A stretch of DNA of 46,191 bases from Clostridium sp. K4410.MGS-306 (GCA_000980375.1 LARD01000023.1:1-46191), one strand, 5' to 3'; counted from the first letter of the stretch, positions 36,989-45,000 are shown. Notes: generated by a model from the letters alone, not told the origin. A program made the numbers and translations.

Positions 36989-37013
36989 TTTCTAGAAATT
37001 TCATTTCTAGAAA
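36989..37013. repeat. Two copies of the palindrome TTTCTAGAAA in the leader of the Cys-rich gene
   Basis: TTTCTAGAAA at 36989-36998 and again at 37004-37013, start-to-start 15 bases. Each copy is itself a perfect 10-bp palindrome. They lie in the ~115-base untranslated leader between the promoter and the ATG, and could be a second protein site or an RNA fold. Confidence 0.55.
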
Positions 37014-37051
37014 ATAGTGCTGGATCAAATTATTAACAGAAGGATATAACC

Positions 37052-37279
37052 ATGATTGAAACGGATTATTCAGCCGATAGAGTACTGTTGGCTAAAGCTC
37101 TGGTAATTTCTCTTAAACATATAAAGCAAAATAGCGGTTGTTTTTGTTGTAAATTTTCTTCTTCTTCACAATGCACAAAAGATTTGGACTATTCACTAAA
37201 GTGTGAATATGGAATGATAGACGGCATTATATCCAATGCAAAACGAGAGCTGGAAAAAGGCTTGAATAACGCTATTTAA
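37052..37279 (+). CDS. Small Cys-rich hypothetical protein under S24-repressor control
   Basis: 75 residues, no recognised family. Five cysteines (30, 32, 33, 41, 51) sit between two predicted helices (residues 5-25 and 55-72). Their spacing (CxCC-x7-C-x9-C) could bind a metal. No signal peptide or membrane segment, so it is likely cytoplasmic. The ATG has AGAAGGA upstream. Expression is predicted to be switched by the divergent S24 repressor through twin operators. A role in a stress or mobile-element response is inferred only from this context. Confidence 0.65.
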   Translation: MIETDYSADRVLLAKALVISLKHIKQNSGCFCCKFSSSSQCTKDLDYSLKCEYGMIDGIISNAKRELEKGLNNAI

Positions 37280-37430
37280 TCGAAAGTTTTTGATATCTCG
37301 CAGACAATATACAAAATATGTGTGATATGCCTTGCGGGTATAGTGTGTAATCCAATATAAGTATTTGTTATTTTTAAAAAATAGTAAATAATAAAAATAA
37401 AGGTTCAAATCTTATATACTGGAGCATTAC

Positions 37431-38291
37431 ATGATAAATCTTATATCCGAAAAAACTTTTGACCAAGAACGCGCTTTGTACAATCTAAAGAATGCAGAAG
37501 TGTTGAACTGTAAATTCCAAGGCCCCGCAGATGGCGAGTCTGTTTTGAAAGAGTGCAAGCAAATTTCTGTATCAGGTTGTTCATTTTCTTTGCGTTACCC
37601 TCTTTGGCATGCAAAAAAGTTTGTACTCAAAGATTCTTTTATGGATGACAAAACCAGAGCTCCTCTGTGGTATTCTGATAATGGAGTTTTGGACAACTGC
37701 CTCATTAACGGTGTTAAATGCCTTAGAGAATGTAAAAGTATTGAAGTAAAGAATTGTGATATATCCTCGCCCGAATTTGGCTGGAGATGTAAGGGGCTTG
37801 GCATCAGCGATTCCAAAATAGATTCTGTTTATTTCCTTTTTGAATCCAAAAATGTTGAAATAAATAACCTGACAATGAGCGGCAAATATTCTTTTCAATA
37901 TATGAAAAACCTGCATATATCAAACTCAAACCTTGATACAAAAGATGCTTTCTGGCACAGTAAAAATATTGTTGTTGAAAATTCGATTGTAAAAGGCGAG
38001 TATCTTGGATGGTTTTCAGATAATCTTACCTTGATTAACTGTAAAATTATCGGTACACAACCTTTGTGTTATTGCAAAAATTTAAAACTTATTAATTGCA
38101 CAATGGAAAATACAGACTTGGCTTTTGAATATTCTGATGTTGAGGCTGATATTAAGGGAAGTATTGATTCTGTAAAAAATCCAAAATCAGGCAAAATAAC
38201 AGCTGACAGTATTGGAAATATTGTATTAGAAGACTCTGTCATGACTTGTAAGGCAAATATTTTGGTAAGGCAGAATGAAATGATTGCATAA
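37431..38291 (+). CDS. DUF3737 family right-handed beta-helix protein
   Basis: 286 residues matching the DUF3737 family. Short repeats such as KNVEINNLTMSG, KNLHISNSNLD, KNIVVENSIVKG and NLTLINCKIIG come every 20-24 residues and indicate a right-handed beta-helix. Many aromatic and His residues (PLWHAKKF, FWHSKN, LCYCKN) lie at turn positions. The family has no settled function. There is no signal peptide, so it is probably cytosolic. GGAG precedes the ATG. It stands alone, with an AT-rich gap on each side. Confidence 0.83.
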   Translation: MINLISEKTFDQERALYNLKNAEVLNCKFQGPADGESVLKECKQISVSGCSFSLRYPLWHAKKFVLKDSFMDDKTRAPLWYSDNGVLDNCLINGVKCLRECKSIEVKNCDISSPEFGWRCKGLGISDSKIDSVYFLFESKNVEINNLTMSGKYSFQYMKNLHISNSNLDTKDAFWHSKNIVVENSIVKGEYLGWFSDNLTLINCKIIGTQPLCYCKNLKLINCTMENTDLAFEYSDVEADIKGSIDSVKNPKSGKITADSIGNIVLEDSVMTCKANILVRQNEMIA

Positions 38292-38724
38292 GTTATTATG
38301 TCCGAGAAAAATTTGTGATGTAGAAAAACGTGACGTTAACGAAATTTTTTATTTTCATTTGTTTACTATAAGTGAAGTCATTTTGTACGAAATTAATGAT
38401 TCAGGCAAAAGAAATCAAATGCGCTCAATGATGCGTTTTCACTCCATCGTGGGGGCCGGGAAATCGAGTCGGCAATGATAACATTAGATTAAGTAATTTG
38501 TGTAAAATAACTTACCTATGTGTAAAAATTGTTTTGGTAATATTGAACTTGATACATAATTTTTAATAGATTGTTAAGAAATATTAAATTGACTTTCATT
38601 TGCCTTAAACCCTGTCATACTGCCTAATAGGATAGGATGGATGAGGCTGGATTATAGGGGTAGCAATTGTTTTGGGTATTACTACTTTATAAATATGTAG
38701 GTTACAAAATGAAAGGAATTTTTT
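38292..38724. other. 433-base gap without a convincing gene; GC-rich patch inside
   Basis: No real gene, tRNA or terminator was seen. A TTG-initiated frame of 64 codons (38284-38478) looks spurious. Two points stand out. At about 38446-38473 there is a patch of clearly higher GC (about two thirds G+C by hand count) in an otherwise AT-rich region. At 38623-38647 short GGAT-type repeats are flanked by GCCT and AGGC. The gap must also hold the promoter of the following small membrane-protein gene, but I cannot identify it with confidence. Confidence 0.5.
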
Positions 38725-39186
38725 ATGTCAGTAGGTTCAATTACAAATGCAAATATGAACGCGAGCTATACAAAGCAATTAGAACAAAAGAAAAAATCTG
38801 CTCAAGTGATGGCTTTATCAGGTAGTGGAATGGCAACATCTGCATGCGCTCTCCATTTTTTAAAAGCTCCTTTGGCAGTTAAGCATCCCGGAATTGTATT
38901 TGCTGGTTCTATATTAGGTCTTTTGGGTACTGTTTTTGGATTTTCTCAAGCAGCAAAAATAGAAAAAGAACTAAAAAAATACGATACACAGGAACCACAG
39001 CAGATGTATTTGCATGCAAATAACGACAATATTGAATTGTCTAAAAAACCAAAAATGTCATACGAAGAGGCAAAATTTGTAATCTCTATGTGTGTGAACC
39101 CTATTGCTCCAAATACTTTATTTTATTTACCAAGGCTTGAAGAAGCTAAAGAAGCATATAGATATTATCAAGAAAAAACAGTTTAA
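38725..39186 (+). CDS. Small hypothetical membrane-associated protein
   Basis: 153 residues, no recognised family. Two hydrophobic helices, about residues 28-48 (VMALSGSGMATSACALHFL) and 56-74 (GIVFAGSILGLLGTVFGF), form a hairpin. A charged C-terminal half follows, with two predicted helices. The N-terminus (MSVGSITNANMNASYTKQL) is polar and disordered, in the style of the lineage-specific proteins elsewhere in the window but without an FKG tag. AAAGGA precedes the ATG, and a terminator follows. Confidence 0.7.
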   Translation: MSVGSITNANMNASYTKQLEQKKKSAQVMALSGSGMATSACALHFLKAPLAVKHPGIVFAGSILGLLGTVFGFSQAAKIEKELKKYDTQEPQQMYLHANNDNIELSKKPKMSYEEAKFVISMCVNPIAPNTLFYLPRLEEAKEAYRYYQEKTV

Positions 39187-39207
39187 CATTGCTGATAAAG
39201 ATTCAAC

Positions 39208-39235
39208 AAAAAAGACTCCGTATGGAGTCTTTTTT
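39208..39235 (+). terminator. Intrinsic terminator after the small membrane-protein gene
   Basis: AAAAAAGACTCC (39208-39219) and GGAGTCTTTTTT (39224-39235) form a perfect 12-bp stem with a 4-base loop and a T-tract. It lies 21 bases after the stop codon. Confidence 0.9.
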
Positions 39236-39336
39236 ATGGTGAGTAGAGCTGGATCAACTTTGTGTTTTTTAATCTTTATAAAAGAGCTGGTTGAAGAATT
39301 GAAAAATTTTCAAACTTTGCTATTTGGGGTATAAAT

Positions 39337-39366
39337 AAGAAAGAGGTTCAATTGAATTTCTTTCTT
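39337..39366 (-). terminator. Possible terminator of the LysR gene
   Basis: AAGAAAGA (39337-39344) and TCTTTCTT (39359-39366) form an 8-bp stem around a TTCAATTGAA palindrome, 35 bases beyond the LysR stop. A second weaker dyad, AATCTAG/CTAGATT (39372-39402), overlaps the LysR stop. The T-tract is poor, so termination is uncertain. Confidence 0.45.
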
Positions 39367-39400
39367 AATCCAATCTAGTGTCATCATTGACTATTCTAGA

Positions 39401-40297
39401 TTAGTAAAAAAGAAATTTTTCTTTTAATCTTTCCAAAAATAACTTTGCAGCAGGTGAAAAGACTTGTCCTTTTTTCCATGCAATATCAAGCCCTGATGTT
39501 AGTTTAGGGGTTAGCTCTTTAAAGCAGATTTCACTGTCAGCGTCAGTGTTTATGAGCTTATCCAGTGCAATGGCATAACCCATCCCTTTTTTCACCATTA
39601 TCGATGCATTATAAATGAGGTTGTATGTGGCAGTTATGTTTAGATTATCAAATTCATTCCCAAACCAGTCTAAAAAGCCGCTATCTGCCGAATATTTTTT
39701 TGACATTTGTCGTGATGCAATCAGGGGTTTGTCTGTCAAATCATTTAGGGTAATCTTTTGCTTTTTAGCTAGAGGGCTGTCTTTTCTCATTATTACGCCC
39801 CATATTTCTTTTTGCGGCATTGTAATGTAATCATATTTTGAAAGATTAATAGGCTGAATCAATACCCCGAAATCAAGGAGCCCTTTATCCAGCTTTTCTG
39901 TTACATCTTCTGCATTTCCGCTGTACATATGAAATTTTATATTGGGATATTCTTTTTGCAGCTCCATCATGACTTCAGCAATGTATTTCATTGAGGCTGT
40001 TTCTCCACCTCCGATATAAATGTCCCCGCTGACAGCTTCACTTATTGCATTAAATTCAGCCTGTGTTTTTTCTACCATATCGATAATTTCTTCTGCTCTT
40101 TTGCGAAGGATGACTCCCTCGGGTGTGAGTGTGATATTGTGGCTGCCTCTTATAAAAAGTTTTTGCCCTAATTCTTTTTCCAAATCTTGCAATTGTCTGG
40201 ATAATGTAGGCTGTGTTAAATGCAAGACATTTGCAGCTCGTGTTATAGAGCATTCCTTAGCTACAGTCAAAAAATATTTTAAAACTCTTATTTCCAT
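39401..40297 (-). CDS. LysR-family transcriptional regulator
   Basis: 298 residues. The N-terminal winged helix-turn-helix MEIRVLKYFLTVAKECSITRAANVLHLTQPTLSRQLQDLE is canonical. An effector-binding domain (about 90-295) follows, with the usual GDIYIGGGE, DFGVLI and MVKKGMGYAIALD stretches. ATG 40297 is where the family begins; a longer TTG-started frame (40336) is rejected. There is no ribosome binding site, and TATTAT/TATACA lies just upstream, so a leaderless transcript is possible. It lies 49 bases after the cupin gene and is probably the regulator of the redox cluster on its own strand. Confidence 0.92.
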   Translation of the reverse strand: MEIRVLKYFLTVAKECSITRAANVLHLTQPTLSRQLQDLEKELGQKLFIRGSHNITLTPEGVILRKRAEEIIDMVEKTQAEFNAISEAVSGDIYIGGGETASMKYIAEVMMELQKEYPNIKFHMYSGNAEDVTEKLDKGLLDFGVLIQPINLSKYDYITMPQKEIWGVIMRKDSPLAKKQKITLNDLTDKPLIASRQMSKKYSADSGFLDWFGNEFDNLNITATYNLIYNASIMVKKGMGYAIALDKLINTDADSEICFKELTPKLTSGLDIAWKKGQVFSPAAKLFLERLKEKFLFY

Positions 40298-40346
40298 ACG
40301 TGTATAATAATATTTGCCCGTGATAGCGTTAAGCAAACCGTCTGCG

Positions 40347-41189
40347 TTATTTTAACTTGTTGTAATCTTTATCGCTAACTGGTTCTAACCATTCGTTTGA
40401 TGTTTCCACCCCGTCAATTTCAACAGCTAAATGGGAGAACCAGGAATCCGGTGCTGCACCGTGCCAATGTTTTACACCTGCAGGAATGTGAATAACGGTT
40501 CCTTCTTTTATTTCAACAGGTTCTTTACCCCATTCCTGATAGTATCCTCGGCCTCCTACGCCGATTAACATCTGACCGCCGCCTGATTTAGCTTTGTGTA
40601 TATGCCAATTATTTCTGCATTTGGGTTCAAATGTTACGTTATAGATTTTTACTTGTTCTTGTGAAACAGGAGCCAAATAGCTTTGACCGACAAAATATTT
40701 TGCATAAGCATTGTTAGGCTCACCGATTGGGAACATTATTGTATTTGCGTATTTATCTTTTTGTGTTGCAGCAGTGTTATCTTCGGCCCATACAGTTTTG
40801 GCTAAATTAAATACAGCCCATGCTTTTGGCCATCCTGCGTAAAATGCGTTATGAGTAATTATTGCAGCAATTTCTCCTTTTGTTACTCCAGCTTTTTTTG
40901 CGTTTTCTAGATGATATTTTAAAGAATTGTCTGTAATTCCTTGTGACATAAGAGAAACAACTGTTATTATGCTTCTTGTCTTTAAATCAATATTAGTGTT
41001 ATTCCAATTTTCTCCAAATAAAACATCGTCATTAAAATGTGCAAATTCAGGAGCAAACGTGCCAAGTTGGGCTCTTCCTGCAGTTTGGGTAATTTTTTTC
41101 ATATTAGCCTCCTTGTAGCTATTTTTGGCAAAAACAGGACAAGTAATCAAACTTGTTAAAATCATTGTTGATATTATTTTTTTGTACAT
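40347..41189 (-). CDS. Exported carboxymuconolactone decarboxylase-cupin fusion protein
   Basis: 280 residues: a Sec signal peptide (cut after Ala21), a carboxymuconolactone decarboxylase-like domain (about 50-130) and a cupin domain (about 165-265) with metal-type ligands His196, His198 and His243. The CMD part lacks the CxxC of AhpD, so peroxidase activity of that type is unlikely; TRSIITVVSL and ITHNAFYAGWPKA with His113 are its core. Fusions of this type often sit beside aldo-keto reductases and LysR genes in gut bacteria. A second start, Met30 at 41102, has a stronger ribosome site (AAGGAGG) and would give a cytosolic form without the signal peptide. Function is inferred as binding or transforming a small oxidised compound. 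Confidence 0.87.
   Translation of the reverse strand: MYKKIISTMILTSLITCPVFAKNSYKEANMKKITQTAGRAQLGTFAPEFAHFNDDVLFGENWNNTNIDLKTRSIITVVSLMSQGITDNSLKYHLENAKKAGVTKGEIAAIITHNAFYAGWPKAWAVFNLAKTVWAEDNTAATQKDKYANTIMFPIGEPNNAYAKYFVGQSYLAPVSQEQVKIYNVTFEPKCRNNWHIHKAKSGGGQMLIGVGGRGYYQEWGKEPVEIKEGTVIHIPAGVKHWHGAAPDSWFSHLAVEIDGVETSNEWLEPVSDKDYNKLK
41108..41114 (-). promoter_or_regulatory. Strong internal ribosome binding site inside the cupin gene
   Basis: AAGGAGG on the minus strand lies 5 bases before an in-frame ATG (41102-41100, Met30). It is stronger than the AAAGGA (41203-41198) that serves the first ATG at 41189. It falls just after the signal-peptide coding region. Confidence 0.7.
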
Positions 41190-41193
41190 AATT

Positions 41194-41753
41194 TTATTCC
41201 TTTATAATTTTTGCCGGATTCCCAGCTACTATAGTATTTTTGAGAACATCTTTTGTACAACAGAACCAGCACCAACTATTGCACCATCACCGATAGTTAC
41301 ACCCGGCAAAATTGTCACATTAGAGCCTATCCATACATTGTTGCCGAGTTTTACCCGTTTAGGAGTCATATCTGCTCTTGTTTCTACGTTGATATCGTGA
41401 TTTAACGTTGCAATTACTACAGAATGGCCGATAAAAACGTTGTCTCCTATTTCAATTCCGCCTTGGTCCTGGAATTTGCAGCACGCATTAATAAAAACAT
41501 TTTTTCCAAGAGTGATATTTATTCCGCAATCCGTGTAAAAAGGAGGAAATAGTCTGAAGCTTTTGTCCACTTTTTTGTCAGTAAGTTTTGAAAAAATTTC
41601 TACAATTTCTTCCGGTGTATGATACCTGTTATTGAGCTCCATTGTTATTTTCAAGGCTTCCTGGCTCTGTGTGTTGAATTTTTCAAACACTTCAGTGCCT
41701 TTTTTGACCTTGTTCTGAGTTGCCATATATTGTAAAAATTCTTTATTATTCAT
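41194..41753 (-). pseudogene. Hexapeptide (maltose/galactoside-type) O-acetyltransferase, frameshifted near the 3' end
   Basis: A left-handed beta-helix acyltransferase of the maltose O-acetyltransferase group. The reading frame as written gives 174 residues (stop at 41229) and ends in [15 protein letters not shown] one-base change of frame near 41254-41258 restores the family C-terminus [19 protein letters not shown], ending at 41194 with 186 residues. So one base is missing in this copy, by mutation or sequencing error. Hexapeptide turns ([30 protein letters not shown]) and the catalytic His (NHDIN) are intact. The restored stop lies 4 bases before the cupin gene, so the two form an operon. 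Confidence 0.8.
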
Positions 41754-41786
41754 AAATTTAGTATTTACGATTTTTTAAGAAATAGC

Positions 41787-41828
41787 AAATACCTATAATG
41801 AATATTTAAAAATGCTTTACAGGTATTT
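41787..41828. repeat. Inverted repeat AAATACCT/AGGTATTT upstream of the frameshifted acetyltransferase
   Basis: AAATACCT (41787-41794) and AGGTATTT (41821-41828) form 8-bp arms separated by 26 bases. It lies in the 143-base gap before the acetyltransferase-cupin operon, where a promoter is expected. A LysR-type protein might bind there, but the classical T-N11-A form is not obvious. Confidence 0.4.
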
Positions 41829-41896
41829 CTTGCTTTTGTGAAATATTTTAAAATTTTAGCACAAAGAAATAACAAAACTATGTTATATAAGAATCT

Positions 41897-42754
41897 TTAA
41901 ACTTCACCATGCTCTTTTGTATAATTTACAAAGAATTCACTCATTTCAGCACTTCTGAAATCTACAATGTCACTTTTTCCTGTATCTAATGCTCTAATTT
42001 TTCTCATATCATCTTCAGTTATCTCAAAATCGAAAATATTAAAGTTTTCTGCCATTCTTTCCTTATGTGTTGATTTTGGAATAACTATAACATTTTCTTG
42101 TGTTAAAAATCTCAAAGCAATCTGGGCTGCGGTTTTATTGTATTTTTTTGAAAGTACAACTAAAGTTTCGTTGTTAAAAATTTGGTCAATGCCATGTGCC
42201 AAAGGCCCCCATGACATAATTTGAGCACCGTATTTATCAAGCCATTTGCGCTCTTCTTGCTGTTGGAAGAAAACGTGAGTTTCTAGTTGCACGACCATTG
42301 GCTTAATTTCAACCCAGGATGCAATATCTACATATCTATCCGGCATAAAATTTGAAAGCCCTATTGCCTTTAATTTTCCTGCTTTATATGCACGCTCCAT
42401 TGCACGCCAAGTGCCGTAATAATCATTGTAGCATTGGTGAATTAACATTAAGTCCAGATAATCGGTTTGTAGCTTATCCAATGATTTTAAAATAGAATCA
42501 TAGGCATTTTGCTCACCTGCATTTGTCACCCAAATTTTAGATACTAAAAATAAATCTTCTCTTTTAATTCCGGATTTTGTCCAGGCAGAGCCAACACCTT
42601 CTTCGTTATAATAGGCTTGTGCTGTATCAATCATTCTGTAGCCCACTTCAAGGGCGTCAGTTACACATCTTTCACATTCTTTTGATTCAACAAGATAAAC
42701 ACCGTAACCCAAGATTGGCATTTCAAGCCCATTATTTAATTTTACTGTTTGCAT
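41897..42754 (-). CDS. Aldo/keto reductase (AKR, xylose-/2,5-diketogluconate-reductase type)
   Basis: A 285-residue TIM-barrel NADPH oxidoreductase that reduces aldehydes and ketones. The catalytic tetrad is visible: Asp43, Tyr48, Lys73 and His106 (MIDTAQAYYNE, SKIW, IHQ). The C-terminal NADPH site IPKSTHKERMAEN is also intact. AAAGGA precedes the ATG. It follows the second aldo-keto reductase by 18 bases and ends the first part of the redox operon. The physiological substrate is unknown. Confidence 0.95.
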   Translation of the reverse strand: MQTVKLNNGLEMPILGYGVYLVESKECERCVTDALEVGYRMIDTAQAYYNEEGVGSAWTKSGIKREDLFLVSKIWVTNAGEQNAYDSILKSLDKLQTDYLDLMLIHQCYNDYYGTWRAMERAYKAGKLKAIGLSNFMPDRYVDIASWVEIKPMVVQLETHVFFQQQEERKWLDKYGAQIMSWGPLAHGIDQIFNNETLVVLSKKYNKTAAQIALRFLTQENVIVIPKSTHKERMAENFNIFDFEITEDDMRKIRALDTGKSDIVDFRSAEMSEFFVNYTKEHGEV

Positions 42755-42772
42755 ATGATTATTCCTTTCCGG

Positions 42773-43774
42773 TTATTTTGTTTCAATCGCCTTTACAGTA
42801 CCCAATTTGTGAATATCTTCATCGGTTCTGTTTCCATAAATTGTAATCTTGTCGAGTTCTTTTTCAATTTTCTCAAATTCTGCATCTGTCAATTCAATAT
42901 CGGCAGCACCAAGATTTTCGATAACCCTTTCATCTTTTCTCATCCCGGGGATAGGTACTACAAAATCATACTTCTTTAACATCCACGCCAAAGATATTTG
43001 AGCAGGGGTAATTCCTTTTTTATTGGCAACCTCGTGCAGCAAATCTAAAAGAGGCTGATTCTTTTCAACGTTTTCAGGTGCAAAACGTGTTATTACACGT
43101 CTGACATCATCCCCTTTATATTGAGTATTTTTGTCATATTTCCCTGATAAAAATCCGCTTGCCATTGGCGAAAACGCAACAAACCCTATATTAAGTTCTT
43201 TGCATGTTGGAATAACATCACGTTCAAACATTCTTTCCATCATAGAATATTCGCTTTGAATTGCTGTCAAAGGAGTTATTGCATGCCCTTTTCTTATCTG
43301 TTCGACAGTAGACTGTGACTGGCCCCAGGCTCTGATTTTGCCTTCTTTAATGAATTCGCCCATCCACTGTGCAACTTCTTCTACATTAGAATCAATTGGA
43401 ACACGGTGTTGGTAATAGATATCAATATAGTCAGTTTGAAGTCTTTTTAAAGAATCATTCAGGGCATTAGTAACCCCTTTTTTAGAAAGTTTTCCCTCAG
43501 GAATTTCCTGTCCCGGTTGGAAAACAGGCACAAATTTAGTTGTTAAAATAATTTTGTCTCTAAAAGGTTTTACAGCTTTACCGACGAGTTCCTCATTCAC
43601 AAAAGGTCCGTAAGCCTCTGCTGTATCAAAAAATGTGCAACCTAAGTCAAAAGCCTTGTGTATTAATCTTATGGATTCTTCTTCTGGCGGGACTGCACCA
43701 TATCCGTGTGAAAAACCCATACAGCCCATACCGACTGCGCTGACTTCTATGTCACGTAATTTTCTTACTTGCAT
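42773..43774 (-). CDS. Aldo/keto reductase (larger AKR13-like group)
   Basis: 333 residues. It begins MQVRKLRDIEVSAVGMGCMGFSHGYG, with Asp50, Tyr55, Lys80 and His123 as the catalytic tetrad (FFDTAEAYGP, TTKF, YQH). IPGMRKDERVIENLGAAD is the cofactor-binding end. This group reduces quinones and aldehydes in other bacteria. ATAAGGAG lies before the ATG. It is 18 bases from the next aldo-keto reductase and 12 from the flavin reductase, so these are co-transcribed. Confidence 0.95.
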   Translation of the reverse strand: MQVRKLRDIEVSAVGMGCMGFSHGYGAVPPEEESIRLIHKAFDLGCTFFDTAEAYGPFVNEELVGKAVKPFRDKIILTTKFVPVFQPGQEIPEGKLSKKGVTNALNDSLKRLQTDYIDIYYQHRVPIDSNVEEVAQWMGEFIKEGKIRAWGQSQSTVEQIRKGHAITPLTAIQSEYSMMERMFERDVIPTCKELNIGFVAFSPMASGFLSGKYDKNTQYKGDDVRRVITRFAPENVEKNQPLLDLLHEVANKKGITPAQISLAWMLKKYDFVVPIPGMRKDERVIENLGAADIELTDAEFEKIEKELDKITIYGNRTDEDIHKLGTVKAIETK

Positions 43775-43786
43775 AATTAAGTCTCC

Positions 43787-44320
43787 TTATAAACTTTTGC
43801 CCAATTCATAAGCAGCTTGAGGGTATTTTGTACCTTGTGTCATAGATGGCGTTCCACATCCGCCACCTAAAATCATGCCTTTGTTTTCAAAACCAAGATA
43901 TGAGCAAATACCAAGATAATGATCTCTTGCAAAACTTGTTACCTGCTCTGAATCGTCCCATGCTGCAACAATTAAAGCAGATTTAAGCCCTTTACCCATA
44001 AGAGGAGTGTTAAAACTGTAGAATCTGTCTATAAGTGTTTTTAATTGGGCCGAAATACCAAAATAATAAATAGGTGAGACAAAAACTATCATGTCAGAAT
44101 TTAAAATTAATTTTTCTACTTCACTCATATCATCTTTTTGAACGCAAGCACCGTTCATACCGCATGCGTTGCAACCCATACAAGGACCTATTTTTGCATG
44201 TGCAGTATCGTAAACTTGAACCTCATGTCCGCTTTCTTTTGCACCTTTAATGAAATTATCTGCCAAAAGATTTGATGATCCGTTCTTGTGAGGACTTCCT
44301 TCTAAAACTAAAATTTTCAT
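43787..44320 (-). CDS. NADPH-dependent FMN reductase / flavodoxin-like protein
   Basis: 177 residues of flavodoxin-like fold. LEGSPHKNGSSNLL (residues 6-19) is the FMN-phosphate loop, and SPIYYFGISAQLKTLIDRF is the second flavin contact. Four Cys in the stretch CMGCNACGMNGAC (47, 50, 53, 59) resemble the iron-sulfur or disulfide site of iron-sulfur flavoproteins and related NAD(P)H-dependent reductases. AAAGGAG precedes the ATG. Role: electron transfer or quinone/azo reduction in the redox operon; the substrate is unknown. Confidence 0.92.
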   Translation of the reverse strand: MKILVLEGSPHKNGSSNLLADNFIKGAKESGHEVQVYDTAHAKIGPCMGCNACGMNGACVQKDDMSEVEKLILNSDMIVFVSPIYYFGISAQLKTLIDRFYSFNTPLMGKGLKSALIVAAWDDSEQVTSFARDHYLGICSYLGFENKGMILGGGCGTPSMTQGTKYPQAAYELGKSL

Positions 44321-44333
44321 AAATTATTCTCCT

Positions 44334-44855
44334 TTAAATTTTTTTAATAACTCTAGCCGGATTTCCTGCAACAACAGTGTTATCAGGCACATCTTTTGTC
44401 ACGACTGAACCTGCTCCTACAACCGAGTTTTCTCCGATTGTGATTCCTCTTAAGATTGTTGCTCCTGCTCCAATCCAACAATTTTTCTTAATATGAATCG
44501 GTAAACAGGTTATAACTGCTCTGTTATCTAAATCATGGTTATTTGAAATCAGTTGAACATTAGCCGCGAGCATTGTATTATCATCAATCGTTATGCCTCC
44601 TGAAGCCATCATTAACGAACCGTTCATAACAACAACATTATTCCCGATTTTAACTTTTCCTAAATTAACTCCTGTAATTGGGCTTCTAACGTCAACATTT
44701 TCACCTCTGTTTGGGATAAGTTTATCTAAAAGTTCATTATACTCGTCAGAATATGGCATTGTATGGTTCAGCTTCCATACATTCTGTACTTCTTCTTTCC
44801 AAATTTTTGCTTCTTCTTCAGTTAATTTACTTACATCAACTCTAAGTTCTTCCAT
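44334..44855 (-). CDS. Hexapeptide (maltose/galactoside-type) O-acetyltransferase, intact copy
   Basis: 173 residues. The hexapeptide repeat region ([52 protein letters not shown]) and the catalytic His in NNHDLD are present. The C-terminus is the intact family ending [19 protein letters not shown], which the other copy (41194-41753) has lost by frameshift. The N-terminus [14 protein letters not shown] is typical of the maltose acetyltransferase type. GAGG precedes the ATG, and the FMN reductase gene begins 13 bases after its stop. Acetyl-CoA-dependent; substrate unknown. Confidence 0.9.
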   Translation of the reverse strand: MEELRVDVSKLTEEEAKIWKEEVQNVWKLNHTMPYSDEYNELLDKLIPNRGENVDVRSPITGVNLGKVKIGNNVVVMNGSLMMASGGITIDDNTMLAANVQLISNNHDLDNRAVITCLPIHIKKNCWIGAGATILRGITIGENSVVGAGSVVTKDVPDNTVVAGNPARVIKKI

Positions 44856-44958
44856 ATTTACCTCACATCAAATATTCATTAAATATATTTTTAAGCTGTA
44901 TTTTAAAAATTTTTCTATCCGATTTAGGGTTGAGCTTTTAAATGTGCTGCTTTATTAG

Positions 44959-44976
44959 TATCCTTCTAAAAGGATA
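44959..44976. repeat. Short inverted repeat in the gap after the MFS gene
   Basis: TATCCTT (44959-44965) and AAGGATA (44970-44976) form a 7-bp stem with a 4-base loop, 24 bases past the MFS stop and before the acetyltransferase gene. It could be a weak terminator or an operator for the downstream operon. Confidence 0.35.
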
Positions 44977-45000
44977 TCTTGAAAACATACCCGTGTAAAT

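Noticed and set aside
36197..37279. Intact prophage around the S24 repressor
   Set aside because: No integrase, terminase, capsid or lysis gene and no attachment-site repeats were seen nearby; only a repressor-like switch is supported.
38284..38478. 64-codon open frame starting with TTG after the DUF3737 gene
   Set aside because: No ribosome binding site, overlaps the previous gene, no recognisable domain, and base composition changes abruptly within it. Treated as part of the gene-free gap.
38589..38621. TTGACT...CATACT promoter for the small membrane-protein gene
   Set aside because: The 21-base spacer is too long for a sigma-70 promoter.
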